The translations under genes and the position numbers were made by a program. This document shows positions 44,693 to 52,919 of a stretch of 64,000 bases of DNA, piece by piece (the stretch's first letter is position 1; the number at the start of each line of letters is the position of its first letter). The notes beneath the pieces are model-generated. The model did not search any database and was not told the DNA's origin. It saw only the letters and a list, made by a program, of their open reading frames with translations. The stretch lies in NCBI RefSeq assembly GCF_001696535.1, contig NZ_MBQE01000002.1, positions 1 through 64,000 of the forward strand, written 5' to 3'. This DNA comes from Stappia indica (lineage in GTDB: Bacteria; Pseudomonadota; Alphaproteobacteria; Rhizobiales; Stappiaceae).

Positions 44693-45037
44693 CGGGATCT
44701 CCGGGATTGTCCGTCCGGCCCTCGGGAGCACTCGAACCTCGGGCGGCAGGAAGGGGGCGGAAGGTGTCGGCGGCAAGGCTAGCCGTATCCGGCCTTCGCG
44801 GGGAAGATCGATCCGCATTCCGAAGCGATCCGGGCTGATGAAATTTCCGGCGTAACCACAGGTCGTCATGCCGCTTTTTTGTGCGGACAAGCTGGGTTAG
44901 TGTGACGCGTCGATGCCGCGAAGCGCTGTTGAAGGGATCCTGCCTGGTCGGTTCTGCCATTGTCCCTTCGGCGCAGGTTCCAGAAACGGTTCCCGTCCTT
45001 GCAGGACTGTCAGAATTGACTGGTATCGTGAGGCGCG

Positions 45038-45053
45038 TGGCACGTCGATTGCT
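45038..45053 (+). promoter_or_regulatory. Sigma-54 (RpoN) promoter of the ABC/deaminase operon
   Basis: TGGCACGTCGATTGCT matches TGGCAC-N5-TTGCW at every conserved position, as the dctP promoter does. Transcription would start near 45065, leaving a leader of about 163 bases before the binding-protein gene. This implies activation by an enhancer-binding protein, plausibly NtrC. Confidence 0.82.
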
Positions 45054-45100
45054 GTGCTGGGAGGAGATGGCTGCAATTTGAGCGTGGCCGATCCTCGAAG

Positions 45101-45120
45101 GCCGACCATACTCGGTCGGC
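45101..45120 (+). promoter_or_regulatory. Leader hairpin upstream of the binding-protein gene
   Basis: A 7-bp perfect stem GCCGACC / GGTCGGC with a six-base loop inside the predicted 5' leader. It does not resemble a known riboswitch that I recognise and lacks a T-run. Confidence 0.4.
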
Positions 45121-45227
45121 TGTGGCGGTTCCCACTCGAGGAGCGCGGATCGCCCTCAAACAAGAACGACACGAACGGCCGGCAAGGCCGAAGCGAGTTT
45201 GGAGCATTTCTGGAGGCGAACAGCATC

Positions 45228-46253
45228 ATGCGGACAGTTTCGAAGGGCGCCCTGCTTGGGGGCGCGGCACTTGCGCTTGTTTCGATTTCGGCGGGCGGTT
45301 CGCTTGCCCAGGAGGCGGTGACGTTCGGCACCAACTGGCTCGCCCAGGCCGAGCATGGCGGCTACTATCAGGCCGTCGCCGACGGCACCTACAAGGCTTG
45401 TGGCCTCGATGTCACCATCGTGCCGGGCGGTCCGCAGGTGAACAACCGGGCGCTCATGCTGGCCGGCAAGATCGACTTCCTGATGGGCGGCAACATGCTG
45501 CAGGCCTTCTTTGCCCTGCGCGAGGACATCCCGGTCGTCGTGGTGGCCGCCGATTTCCAGAAAGAGCCGCAGGTCATCATCACCCACCCGGGCAAGTACG
45601 AGAGCTTCGAGGCGATGGCCGGGACCGCGCCGCTGCTGATCGGCGACAACGGCTTTGCCTCCTACTACCAGTGGATGATTTCCGAGTTCGGCTTCACCGT
45701 CGAGCAGCGCCGGCCCTACACGTTCAACCCGGCGCCGTTCCTCGCCGATCCGGCGGCCGGCCAGCAGGGCTATGTGACGTCCGAACCCTACGCCGTCGAG
45801 CGTGCGGGCGGGTTCGTCCCCGACATCTACCTGATCGCGGACCACGGCTTCAGCACCTATGCAACGACGGTCGAGACGATGGCGGACACGATCGCCAACC
45901 GGCCCGAGGTCGTGAAGTGCTTCGTCGAAGGCTCGGCCATCGGCTGGACCAACTATCTGTACGGTGACAATTCCGCCGCGAACGACGCGATCAAGGCCGC
46001 CAATCCGGAAATGACCGACGAGCAGATCGCCTTCTCCATCGACAAGATGAAGGAATACGGCATCGTCGATTCCGGTGATTCCGAGACGATGGGCATCGGC
46101 GCGATGACCGACGAGCGCATGACCGACTTCTACCAGAAGATGGTCAAGGCCGGCGTCATCGAGGACGGGCTCGACATCAAGAAGACCTACACGCTCGAGT
46201 TCGTGAACAAGGGCGTCGGCCTCGACGTGAAGAAGAAGCTGACGGGGAACTGA
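45228..46253 (+). CDS. NMT1/THI5-like ABC substrate-binding protein
   Basis: A 341-residue periplasmic binding protein with a signal peptide (about 1-28), of the SsuA/THI5-like group that binds sulfonates, nitrate, taurine or pyrimidine precursors (e.g. ThiY). The mature N-terminus has FGTNWLAQAEHGGYYQAVADG, the usual opening of this family (W-x-A-x-AEHGGYY is close to pyrimidine/riboflavin-precursor binders). A GGAGG-type site lies upstream. First gene of a seven-gene operon; with the enzymes behind it a pyrimidine-like ligand is inferred. Confidence 0.86.
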   Translation: MRTVSKGALLGGAALALVSISAGGSLAQEAVTFGTNWLAQAEHGGYYQAVADGTYKACGLDVTIVPGGPQVNNRALMLAGKIDFLMGGNMLQAFFALREDIPVVVVAADFQKEPQVIITHPGKYESFEAMAGTAPLLIGDNGFASYYQWMISEFGFTVEQRRPYTFNPAPFLADPAAGQQGYVTSEPYAVERAGGFVPDIYLIADHGFSTYATTVETMADTIANRPEVVKCFVEGSAIGWTNYLYGDNSAANDAIKAANPEMTDEQIAFSIDKMKEYGIVDSGDSETMGIGAMTDERMTDFYQKMVKAGVIEDGLDIKKTYTLEFVNKGVGLDVKKKLTGN

Positions 46254-46315
46254 ACCGCCTTGTCCAGTCGCACAGCGATCCGGCCGGTCCGGCCGGCAGC
46301 AGAGGGAGGCGCGCG

Positions 46316-47149
46316 ATGAGCGCCTCCCCGATCAACACGGCGGGGAGCGCAACCGCTCCCCGCTCTCCCATCGTCTCGCTGCAACGGGTGTCCAAGACCT
46401 TCGCCAACGCCACCGTGGCGCTGAAGGACATGACGCTCGACATCAACAGCGGCGAGTTCGTCAGCCTGCTCGGCCCGTCCGGCTGCGGCAAGTCGACGGC
46501 GCTGCGCATCATCGCCGGGCTGTCGAGCCCGACGGCGGGCCGGCTCGTGTGGCCGGACGCGCGACCCGGCGCGCAGCCAGGTGCGCAGGATCATGCCATC
46601 AGCTTCGTCTTCCAGGAGCCGACCCTGATGCCCTGGGCGACGGTGTTCGACAACGTGCACCTGCCGCTCAAGCTGAAGGGCCAGTCCGCCGACGCGTCGC
46701 GCAAGGCCGTGATGGAGGCGCTGGAAATGGTGGGGCTGGAGCGGTTCGCGACCAGCTATCCGCGCGAGTTGTCCGGCGGCATGAAGATGCGCGTTTCCAT
46801 TGCCCGGGCGCTGGTGACGAAGCCGCGCCTGCTGCTGATGGACGAACCCTTCGCGGCCCTCGACGAGATCACCCGCTTCCGTCTCAACAACGATCTGCTG
46901 CGCCTGTGGCAGGAGTTCGGCTGGACCGTGATCTTCGTGACCCACTCGGTGTTCGAGAGCGTCTACCTGTCCAACCGGATCGTCGTGATGGCCGCCCGGC
47001 CGGGGCGCGTCGTTGCCGATCTTGCCGTGGATGCGCCGTATCCGCGGGACGAGACCTTCCGCACCTCGCACGCCTATTCCGACCATTGCCGCAGCGCGTC
47101 GGAGGCATTGCAGGCAGCGATGGCCGCCGAGGGTGACAGCGGCCACTGA
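46316..47149 (+). CDS. ABC transporter ATPase (SsuB/ThiZ-type)
   Basis: A 277-residue ATPase of the nitrate/sulfonate/taurine/pyrimidine importer class. Walker A is GPSGCGKST (53-61), the signature is ELSGGMKMRV, Walker B is LLLMDEPFAALDE, and THSVFESVYLSNRIVVM matches the H-loop region of this class. GAGGGAGGC lies upstream of the start. Its partner permease begins 63 bases later. Confidence 0.9.
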   Translation: MSASPINTAGSATAPRSPIVSLQRVSKTFANATVALKDMTLDINSGEFVSLLGPSGCGKSTALRIIAGLSSPTAGRLVWPDARPGAQPGAQDHAISFVFQEPTLMPWATVFDNVHLPLKLKGQSADASRKAVMEALEMVGLERFATSYPRELSGGMKMRVSIARALVTKPRLLLMDEPFAALDEITRFRLNNDLLRLWQEFGWTVIFVTHSVFESVYLSNRIVVMAARPGRVVADLAVDAPYPRDETFRTSHAYSDHCRSASEALQAAMAAEGDSGH

Positions 47150-47212
47150 GTTGCGGCGGCGGGTCGAGGCGACCTGCGCCGCTTTTTCGCCGACCAGCCA
47201 GAGGACGACCGC

Positions 47213-48088
47213 ATGACGGCCAACCTGGACACGACCGCAAGCCCGAATGCCGAGGCGGCTGCGCCCGTCGATCCGGCGGAACTGCGCAAGGCGCGCCGCG
47301 AGCGCATCGACCGGACCGCGCGCTGGCTGCTGCCGGTGGTGGTAATGGTCGCGACCATTGCCTTGTGGCAGTGGTACGTGGTCGCCTTCAAGGTGCCCCA
47401 CTACATCCTGCCCGGTCCCGACCGGGTGGTGCAGGCGCTCATTGCCGACTGGTCGATGCTGTGGCCGGCCCTGCTGATCACCATCGCGATCACGCTGGGA
47501 GCGCTGGTTATCGCCACCATCGGCGGTGTCGGCCTGGCGGTGCTCTTCGCCCAGTCGAAATGGGTGGAGATGTCGTTCTTTCCCTATGCGGTGATCCTGC
47601 AGGTGACCCCGGTCATCGTGATCGCGCCGCTGATCTTCATCTACGTACCCTCGAAGATCGCCGGCTTGCTGATTTGTGCGTGGATCGTCGCGTTCTTCCC
47701 GATCCTGTCGAACACGACGCTCGGGCTGAACTCGGCCGACCACAACCTGCGCAACCTGTTCCAGCTCTATGGGGCGACCCGTTGGCAGACGCTGCGCTAT
47801 CTTCGCCTGCCAGCGGCACTGCCCTATTTCCTCGGTGGTCTGAAGATCGCCGGCGGCCTGTCGCTGATCGGCGCCATCGTCGCGGAATTCGTTGCCGGCA
47901 CCGGCGGCCTCGGCTCGGGTCTTGCGTTCAAGATTCTGGAGGCGAGCTACCGGCTGAACATCCCGCGCATGTTCGCGGCCATCCTGCTCATCTCGGTCAC
48001 CGGCATCATCATCTTCGCCAGCCTGAGCGTGCTGTCGCATCTGCTGCTGCGCCACTGGCACGAAAGCGCGATCAAGCGGGACTCCTGA
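47213..48088 (+). CDS. ABC transporter permease (SsuC/ThiX-type)
   Basis: A 291-residue permease with a charged N-terminal tail, six membrane spans (about 40-60, 95-118, 125-150, 155-175, 215-240 and 258-280) and the EAA loop GATRWQTLRYLRLPAALPYF (about 187-206). It matches the BPD_transp_1 permeases that pair with SsuA/THI5-like binding proteins. The gene ends four bases before the deaminase-like gene. Confidence 0.9.
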   Translation: MTANLDTTASPNAEAAAPVDPAELRKARRERIDRTARWLLPVVVMVATIALWQWYVVAFKVPHYILPGPDRVVQALIADWSMLWPALLITIAITLGALVIATIGGVGLAVLFAQSKWVEMSFFPYAVILQVTPVIVIAPLIFIYVPSKIAGLLICAWIVAFFPILSNTTLGLNSADHNLRNLFQLYGATRWQTLRYLRLPAALPYFLGGLKIAGGLSLIGAIVAEFVAGTGGLGSGLAFKILEASYRLNIPRMFAAILLISVTGIIIFASLSVLSHLLLRHWHESAIKRDS

Positions 48089-48092
48089 CCTG

Positions 48093-49412
48093 ATGACCTA
48101 TGCCGTGCCCGAAATTCCCGCAACCGGCAGCGTCCTGCTGGCCAATGCCACCGTGCCGAGCGCCGTCACCAACGGCACCTTGAACCATATCGGCGACGGT
48201 CTCGGCCGCGCGGATATCCTTCTCGAGCAGGGCGAGATCGCCGCCATCGCACCGCCGGGCCTGCTGGACCGGCGGAACGGCGTGACCGTCGTCGACCTCG
48301 ACGGCGGGCTTGTGCTGCCGGGCTTCGTCGACATGCATACCCATCTCGACAAGGGTCATATCTGGCCACGCCGGCCGAACCCGGACGGCACTTTCCCTGG
48401 GGCGCTGGAGGCGGTGTCGGCAGATCGGCCGGCGCGCTGGACGGCAGCGGACCTGCGGCGGCGGATGGACTTTGCCCTGCGCTGCGCCCATGCCCATGGC
48501 ACAGTGATGATCCGCACGCATCTCGACAGCATCCCGCCGCAGGACGACATCAGCTGGCCGGTGTTTGCCGAGATCCGGCAGGAATGGATGGATCGGATCG
48601 AGCTGCAGGCCTCGGCACTGTACGGCGTCGAGAGCCTCTTGATGCCCGGGTTTCTCGATCGGATCGCCGACACGGTGAAGAAGACCGGCGGCACGCTCGG
48701 GGCGGTCACCTACATGGTCGAGGGGCTGGAAGGGCACATCGACGCGCTGTTTCGCGCTGCGGCCGAGCGCGGTCTCGATCTCGACTTCCATGTGGACGAG
48801 ACCGCGGACCCGCAGGCGCGCTCGCTGGCGCTCATTGCCGAGGGCGCGTTGCGCAACCGCTTCGAAGGGCGGATCGTTTGCGGCCACTGCTGCTCTCTGG
48901 CGCGGCAGGACGCGGACGAAGTCGACCGTACGCTGGATCTCGTGGCGCAAGCCGGGATCGGCGTGGTGTCGTTGCCGCTCTGCAACATGTACCTGATGGA
49001 CCGGCAGGCCGGACGGACGCCGCGCTGGCGCGGCGTGACGCTGCTGCACGAGATGAAGGCGCGGGGCATTTCCGTCGCGGTCGCTTCGGACAACACGCGC
49101 GATCCCTTCTACGCCTATGGCGATCTCGACATGGTCGAGGTGTTCACCCAGGCGACCCGCATCCTTCACTTCGACCATCCTTCGGGCGACTGGATCCGCA
49201 CGGTGACGACGACGCCGGCAAGCCTGCTCGGCGATCCGACGCGCGGGCGGATCGATGCGGGGTTGGCCGCCGATCTCGTGCTGTTCCGCGCCCGCAATTG
49301 GAACGAACTTTGTGCACGCCCGTCCGGACCGCGCCAGGTGTTGCGCGCCGGCATTGCCCTTGAGCGCACACTGCCCGACTATCGCGAACTCGACGATCTG
49401 ATGGAGCCTTGA
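48093..49412 (+). CDS. Cytosine deaminase-like amidohydrolase
   Basis: A 439-residue amidohydrolase of the CodA/cytosine deaminase type. Metal and catalytic segments are MHTHLDKGHIW (about 82-92), DFHVDETADP, CGHCCSLA and ASDNTRDPFYAYGD, the last including the metal-binding Asp. CodA relatives deaminate cytosine, isoguanine, creatinine or hydroxylated pyrimidines. As it lies in an operon with an importer and redox enzymes, it probably performs a hydrolytic deamination of the imported heterocycle. It differs enough from E. coli CodA that the substrate is open. Confidence 0.85.
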   Translation: MTYAVPEIPATGSVLLANATVPSAVTNGTLNHIGDGLGRADILLEQGEIAAIAPPGLLDRRNGVTVVDLDGGLVLPGFVDMHTHLDKGHIWPRRPNPDGTFPGALEAVSADRPARWTAADLRRRMDFALRCAHAHGTVMIRTHLDSIPPQDDISWPVFAEIRQEWMDRIELQASALYGVESLLMPGFLDRIADTVKKTGGTLGAVTYMVEGLEGHIDALFRAAAERGLDLDFHVDETADPQARSLALIAEGALRNRFEGRIVCGHCCSLARQDADEVDRTLDLVAQAGIGVVSLPLCNMYLMDRQAGRTPRWRGVTLLHEMKARGISVAVASDNTRDPFYAYGDLDMVEVFTQATRILHFDHPSGDWIRTVTTTPASLLGDPTRGRIDAGLAADLVLFRARNWNELCARPSGPRQVLRAGIALERTLPDYRELDDLMEP

Positions 49413-49415
49413 ATC

Positions 49416-50816
49416 ATGCATGACATCGCCGCACTCAAGACCGCCCTGGAAGGTCTGGCGATCGAGGACAACCCGCAGATCGTGCGGCAGAAGAGCCGCG
49501 ACTTCTTCTGGTATTCGCCGGTTCTCAAGCGCCAGCTCGAGGACGTCACCGCCGACATCGTGGTCAGTGCGCGCAGCGAGGCGGACGTCATCCGCGTCCT
49601 GAAGGCCTGCTACGAACTCGACATCCCGGTGACGACGCGCGGCGCCGGAACCGGCAATTACGGCCAGGCAATGCCGCTGTCCGGCGGCGTCGTGCTCAGC
49701 CTTGCCGAAATGAACCAGGTGCTCGAAACCGGGCGCGGCTTCGTGCGGGCCGAGGCCGGCGCGATCATGTATGCCATCGACGAGGCCGTGCGCCCGACGG
49801 GCCAGGAACTGCGGATGCATCCGTCCACCTATCGGACAGCGACCATCGGCGGCTTCATCGCCGGCGGGTCCGGCGGCGTCGGGTCGATCAACTGGGGCGG
49901 ACTGCGGGACTTCGGCAACATCATCTCGCTGAAGGTGGTGACGATGGAGGCCGAGCCGCGCGTGCTGACGCTGTCCGGCGAGGACATGCACAAGGTCAGC
50001 CACGCCTACGGCACCAATGGCGTCATCACCGAAGTCACCGTGCCGCTGACGTCGGCCTATGACTGGGTCGATGTCCTGGTCGGCTTCGACGATTTTGCAG
50101 GTGCAGCGCGCTATGCTGATGCGATCGCCAACCAGGACGGCATCCTGACCAAGGAGATCGCGCCCATCGCCGCACCGCTGCCGCACGACTATTTCCTGCG
50201 GCACCGCAAGTTCCTGCGCTCGGACCAGTCCGTTTGCGCGCTCATGGTGGCGCCGTTCGCAATGGATGCCTTCGCCGCCTTCACCCGGCGCCAGAAGGGG
50301 GCGGAGGTGGTTTATCGCTCCGATCTCGCCAGCGCGGAGGAGAGCAAGGGCCTCCCCCCCGTCTACGAGCTGACCTGGAACCACACGACGCTGCGCGGCC
50401 TGCGCGTCGATCCCTCGATCACCTATCTGCAGGTGCTCTATCCGTTCCCCGATCATGTTCAGAAGGCGGTGAAGCTGGCCGAGATGTTCGGCGATGAGGT
50501 GCCGGGCCATCTGGAGTTCGTGCGCTTCGACGGCAAGATCACGTGCTTCGGCCTGCCGGTGGTGCGCTACACGACCGAGGAACGGCTCAACGAGATCATC
50601 CGCATCCACGAGGATCTCGGCTGCCCGATCTTCAATCCGCATCGCTACACTCTCGAAGAGGGCGGCATGAAGCAGACCGATGCGGTCCAGCTCGCCTTCA
50701 AGGGCGAGGCGGATCCCAAGGGGTTGCTCAATCCCGGCAAGATGATCGCCTGGGAAAATCCGGATTTCGATTTCGCGGCCGAGCAGACCTTCCTGTTCCC
50801 CGGCCTGGCACGATAG
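49416..50816 (+). CDS. VAO/GlcD-type FAD-binding oxidase or dehydrogenase
   Basis: A 466-residue flavoprotein with the FAD-binding type 4 (PCMH) domain at about 40-220. Its pyrophosphate-binding region is TRGAGTGNYGQAMPLSGG (about 73-90), followed by GGFIAGGSGGVGSINWG. The C-terminal half is a GlcD/VAO-like substrate domain ending in LLNPGKM, the usual terminus of glycolate oxidase/D-lactate dehydrogenase relatives. It starts three bases after the deaminase-like gene. Substrate unknown; it may oxidise the ring or a hydroxy intermediate. Confidence 0.85.
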   Translation: MHDIAALKTALEGLAIEDNPQIVRQKSRDFFWYSPVLKRQLEDVTADIVVSARSEADVIRVLKACYELDIPVTTRGAGTGNYGQAMPLSGGVVLSLAEMNQVLETGRGFVRAEAGAIMYAIDEAVRPTGQELRMHPSTYRTATIGGFIAGGSGGVGSINWGGLRDFGNIISLKVVTMEAEPRVLTLSGEDMHKVSHAYGTNGVITEVTVPLTSAYDWVDVLVGFDDFAGAARYADAIANQDGILTKEIAPIAAPLPHDYFLRHRKFLRSDQSVCALMVAPFAMDAFAAFTRRQKGAEVVYRSDLASAEESKGLPPVYELTWNHTTLRGLRVDPSITYLQVLYPFPDHVQKAVKLAEMFGDEVPGHLEFVRFDGKITCFGLPVVRYTTEERLNEIIRIHEDLGCPIFNPHRYTLEEGGMKQTDAVQLAFKGEADPKGLLNPGKMIAWENPDFDFAAEQTFLFPGLAR

Positions 50817-50826
50817 GTCGGCGCCC

Positions 50827-51408
50827 TTGCGTGTGCTCCTCATCCATGCGCATCCGGTGGAAGAGAGCTTCTCCACCGCGCTGAAGAACGAGGCCTTGCG
50901 GGTGCTGGTTGCCGCCGGCCATTCGGTCGAGGAGTGCGACCTCTACGCAAGGGGCTTCGACCCGGTGCTCAGCCGGGAGGAGCGGCTCGCCTATCACGAT
51001 GTCGAACGCAATCGCGAACCGGTTGCGGACTATGTCGAGCAGCTGATGCGGGCGGAGGCGATCGTCCTCGTCTATCCGGTCTGGAACTTCGGCTTCCCGG
51101 CGATCCTGAAGGGCTATTTCGACCGCGTCTTCCTGCCTGGCGTTTCCTTCCGCATGCGTGACGGCAAGGTCGTGCCCAATCTCCAGCACATCCGCCGGCT
51201 GGTCGCGGTGACCACCTATGGCGGCAGCCGGCTTCGCGCCTGCCTGGTCGGCGATCCGCCGCGCAAGCTGGTCCGCCGGGTGCTGCGGGCACTTATCGCG
51301 CCGACCGGGCGGCTGTCCTATCTGGCGCTCTACGACATGAACCGGATCGACAAGGCCGGGCGCAAGGCCTTCGTCGCGCGCGTGACGGCGGAACTCGAGA
51401 GGCTTTGA
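50827..51408 (+). CDS. Flavodoxin-fold NAD(P)H:quinone oxidoreductase-like protein, copy 1
   Basis: A 193-residue flavodoxin-fold reductase (NQO1/MdaB-like). The FMN/FAD phosphate site is HAHPVEESFS (8-17), and YPVWNFGFPAILKGYFDRV is the flavin-ring loop. A TTG start at 50827 is used because it aligns residue by residue with the ATG start of the following paralogue, and no better upstream codon exists. It shares LYARGFDPV and overall layout with the next gene, so the pair arose by duplication. It probably supplies reduced flavin or recycles electrons for the upstream flavoprotein. Confidence 0.82.
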   Translation: MRVLLIHAHPVEESFSTALKNEALRVLVAAGHSVEECDLYARGFDPVLSREERLAYHDVERNREPVADYVEQLMRAEAIVLVYPVWNFGFPAILKGYFDRVFLPGVSFRMRDGKVVPNLQHIRRLVAVTTYGGSRLRACLVGDPPRKLVRRVLRALIAPTGRLSYLALYDMNRIDKAGRKAFVARVTAELERL

Positions 51409-51995
51409 TGCGCGTCCTGGTGATCTTCTGCCATCCCGCTTCCGACAGTTTTTCCGCGTCCCTTTGCAAGGCGGCGATGGAAACGCTCAGGGCCGCCGGT
51501 CACGAGACCCGTCTTACCGATCTCTATGCGCGCGGCTTCGATCCCGTGATGCAAGATGGCGAGTGGCGCCGCTACGCAGATCCGGCGGTCAACCGGGATC
51601 CGGTCGCCGAGCATGTCGACGACATCCTGTGGGCCGAAGCGCTGCTTTTCGTCTATCCGACCTGGTGGTACGGGCTGCCGGCGATGCTCAAGGGCTATCT
51701 CGACCGGGTCTGGATCCCGCATGTCACCTTCGACATCCCGACGGAGACCACCGGCACGCGGCCGCGCATGCAGCACATCCGCAAGATCGCGGTGGTCACG
51801 ACCTGCGGCGCGTCCTGGCTGATCTCCAAGATTATCGGCGAGCCTGGCCGCAAGACGGTGTTGCGCGGTATCCGGGCGCTTTGCCATCCGCGCTGCCGCG
51901 TCCGCTACCTTGCCCACTACAAGATGGATACCTCCACGGACGACAGTCGCAGGCGCTATCTTGAAAAAGTGAAACGCAAGCTCGCGCGCTGGTGA
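51408..51995 (+). CDS. Flavodoxin-fold NAD(P)H:quinone oxidoreductase-like protein, copy 2
   Basis: A 195-residue paralogue of the preceding protein. It opens with MRVLVIFCHPASDSFSASL and has the same LYARGFDPV motif and a YPTWWYGLPAMLKGYLDRVW flavin loop. Its ATG overlaps the stop of copy 1 by one base (TGATG), a sign of translational coupling. It is the last gene of the sigma-54 operon. The tail is rich in Arg and Lys. A distinct flavin or quinone partner for each copy is possible. Confidence 0.82.
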   Translation: MRVLVIFCHPASDSFSASLCKAAMETLRAAGHETRLTDLYARGFDPVMQDGEWRRYADPAVNRDPVAEHVDDILWAEALLFVYPTWWYGLPAMLKGYLDRVWIPHVTFDIPTETTGTRPRMQHIRKIAVVTTCGASWLISKIIGEPGRKTVLRGIRALCHPRCRVRYLAHYKMDTSTDDSRRRYLEKVKRKLARW

Positions 51996-52192
51996 GCCGT
52001 CTTTCCTGTCCGCTCCAATGCTCGGCTGCCTGACCGCGATTTCGCCGTGACGGCGAATCCCTTTTGATTCCTTGCCGTTCCGGACGCATTATGCGTGGCA
52101 GGACATCATGTCCGGGGATTGGCTGTGAAGCGTGGACGCGAGTTTCGTTCGCTGTCATCAAGCTTTCATTTGCCGGCATTAGAAGGCGAGAC

Positions 52193-52663
52193 ATGGCGTT
52201 CAATTACAAAAAGAGCGTGACGTTTCGCCTGGCCCAGACGGCCAAGGCCCATCGTTCGCGCGCAGGCATCCACCTCTCCCGGATCGGGCTTCATCCGGGT
52301 CAGGAAGCCGTGCTCAAGGTTCTGTCGGAAGATGATGGCCAGACCATGAGCCAGCTCGCGGCCGTGCTTTCGGTGCAGCCGCCGACCATCACCAAGATGG
52401 TGACCCGCCTTTCGGCGCAGGGCTTCCTGCGCCGCGCGGCCTCCGAAACCGACGGGCGCCTTGCGCGCGTCTTCCTCACCGACGAGGGCCGGGCGCTGGT
52501 CGAGACCGTCGACCGGTCCTGGAAGCGGCTGGAGCGCGAGGCACTGGCCGGCCTCGACGAGAAGGACCGCAAGAAGCTGCGCAAGCTGCTGCGGCAGGTC
52601 GAGAAGAACCTCGGCTCGCGGACCGTCGACGAGGTCGATCTCGAGGTCGACGACGCCGAATAG
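52193..52663 (+). CDS. MarR-family transcriptional regulator
   Basis: A 156-residue winged-helix regulator. The recognition helix and wing are in SVQPPTITKMVTRLSAQGFL and SETDGRLARVFLTDEG (about 60-100). The C-terminal end is acidic (EVDLEVDDAE). The ATG at 52193 gives the family-typical length. It follows the heterocycle operon by 197 bases in the same direction and may regulate it, although the sigma-54 promoter implies another activator. Confidence 0.88.
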   Translation: MAFNYKKSVTFRLAQTAKAHRSRAGIHLSRIGLHPGQEAVLKVLSEDDGQTMSQLAAVLSVQPPTITKMVTRLSAQGFLRRAASETDGRLARVFLTDEGRALVETVDRSWKRLEREALAGLDEKDRKKLRKLLRQVEKNLGSRTVDEVDLEVDDAE

Positions 52664-52919
52664 GCGAGGGTTTCATTCGTTCCCTTGGCATTCGCGAGGA
52701 GTGCGCCGGCGGTGCGCTCCTCGCCTTGCGTGTCCGCCCTGCGCAGGGCGATGGTCCGGGTTGCTTCCAGCGCATAGCGGGTGTGCATTTCCGCGACATG
52801 ACAAGTCCCAGGATTCCCTGATCTACTCCCCATTAATAGGACAAATGCACGATTCCGGTCGTGACCGATGAAGTGCGTCGACCTGCCGGCGCCTGTCGGC
52901 AGACGAGTGAGGGTACATC

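Larger units (their letters stand above)
44693..45227. other. 535-base divergent control region of the putative N-heterocycle locus
   Basis: No gene is seen here. It separates the RidA gene (minus) from the binding-protein operon (plus) and contains a sigma-54 promoter (45038-45053) and a leader hairpin (45101-45120). No clear NtrC dyad was recognised by eye upstream of the promoter, and no known riboswitch core was recognised. Confidence 0.7.

Noticed and set aside
48072-50876. 934-codon minus-strand frame opposite the deaminase-like and flavoprotein genes
   Set aside because: No domain pattern; sense products have metal and FAD motifs in the expected order.
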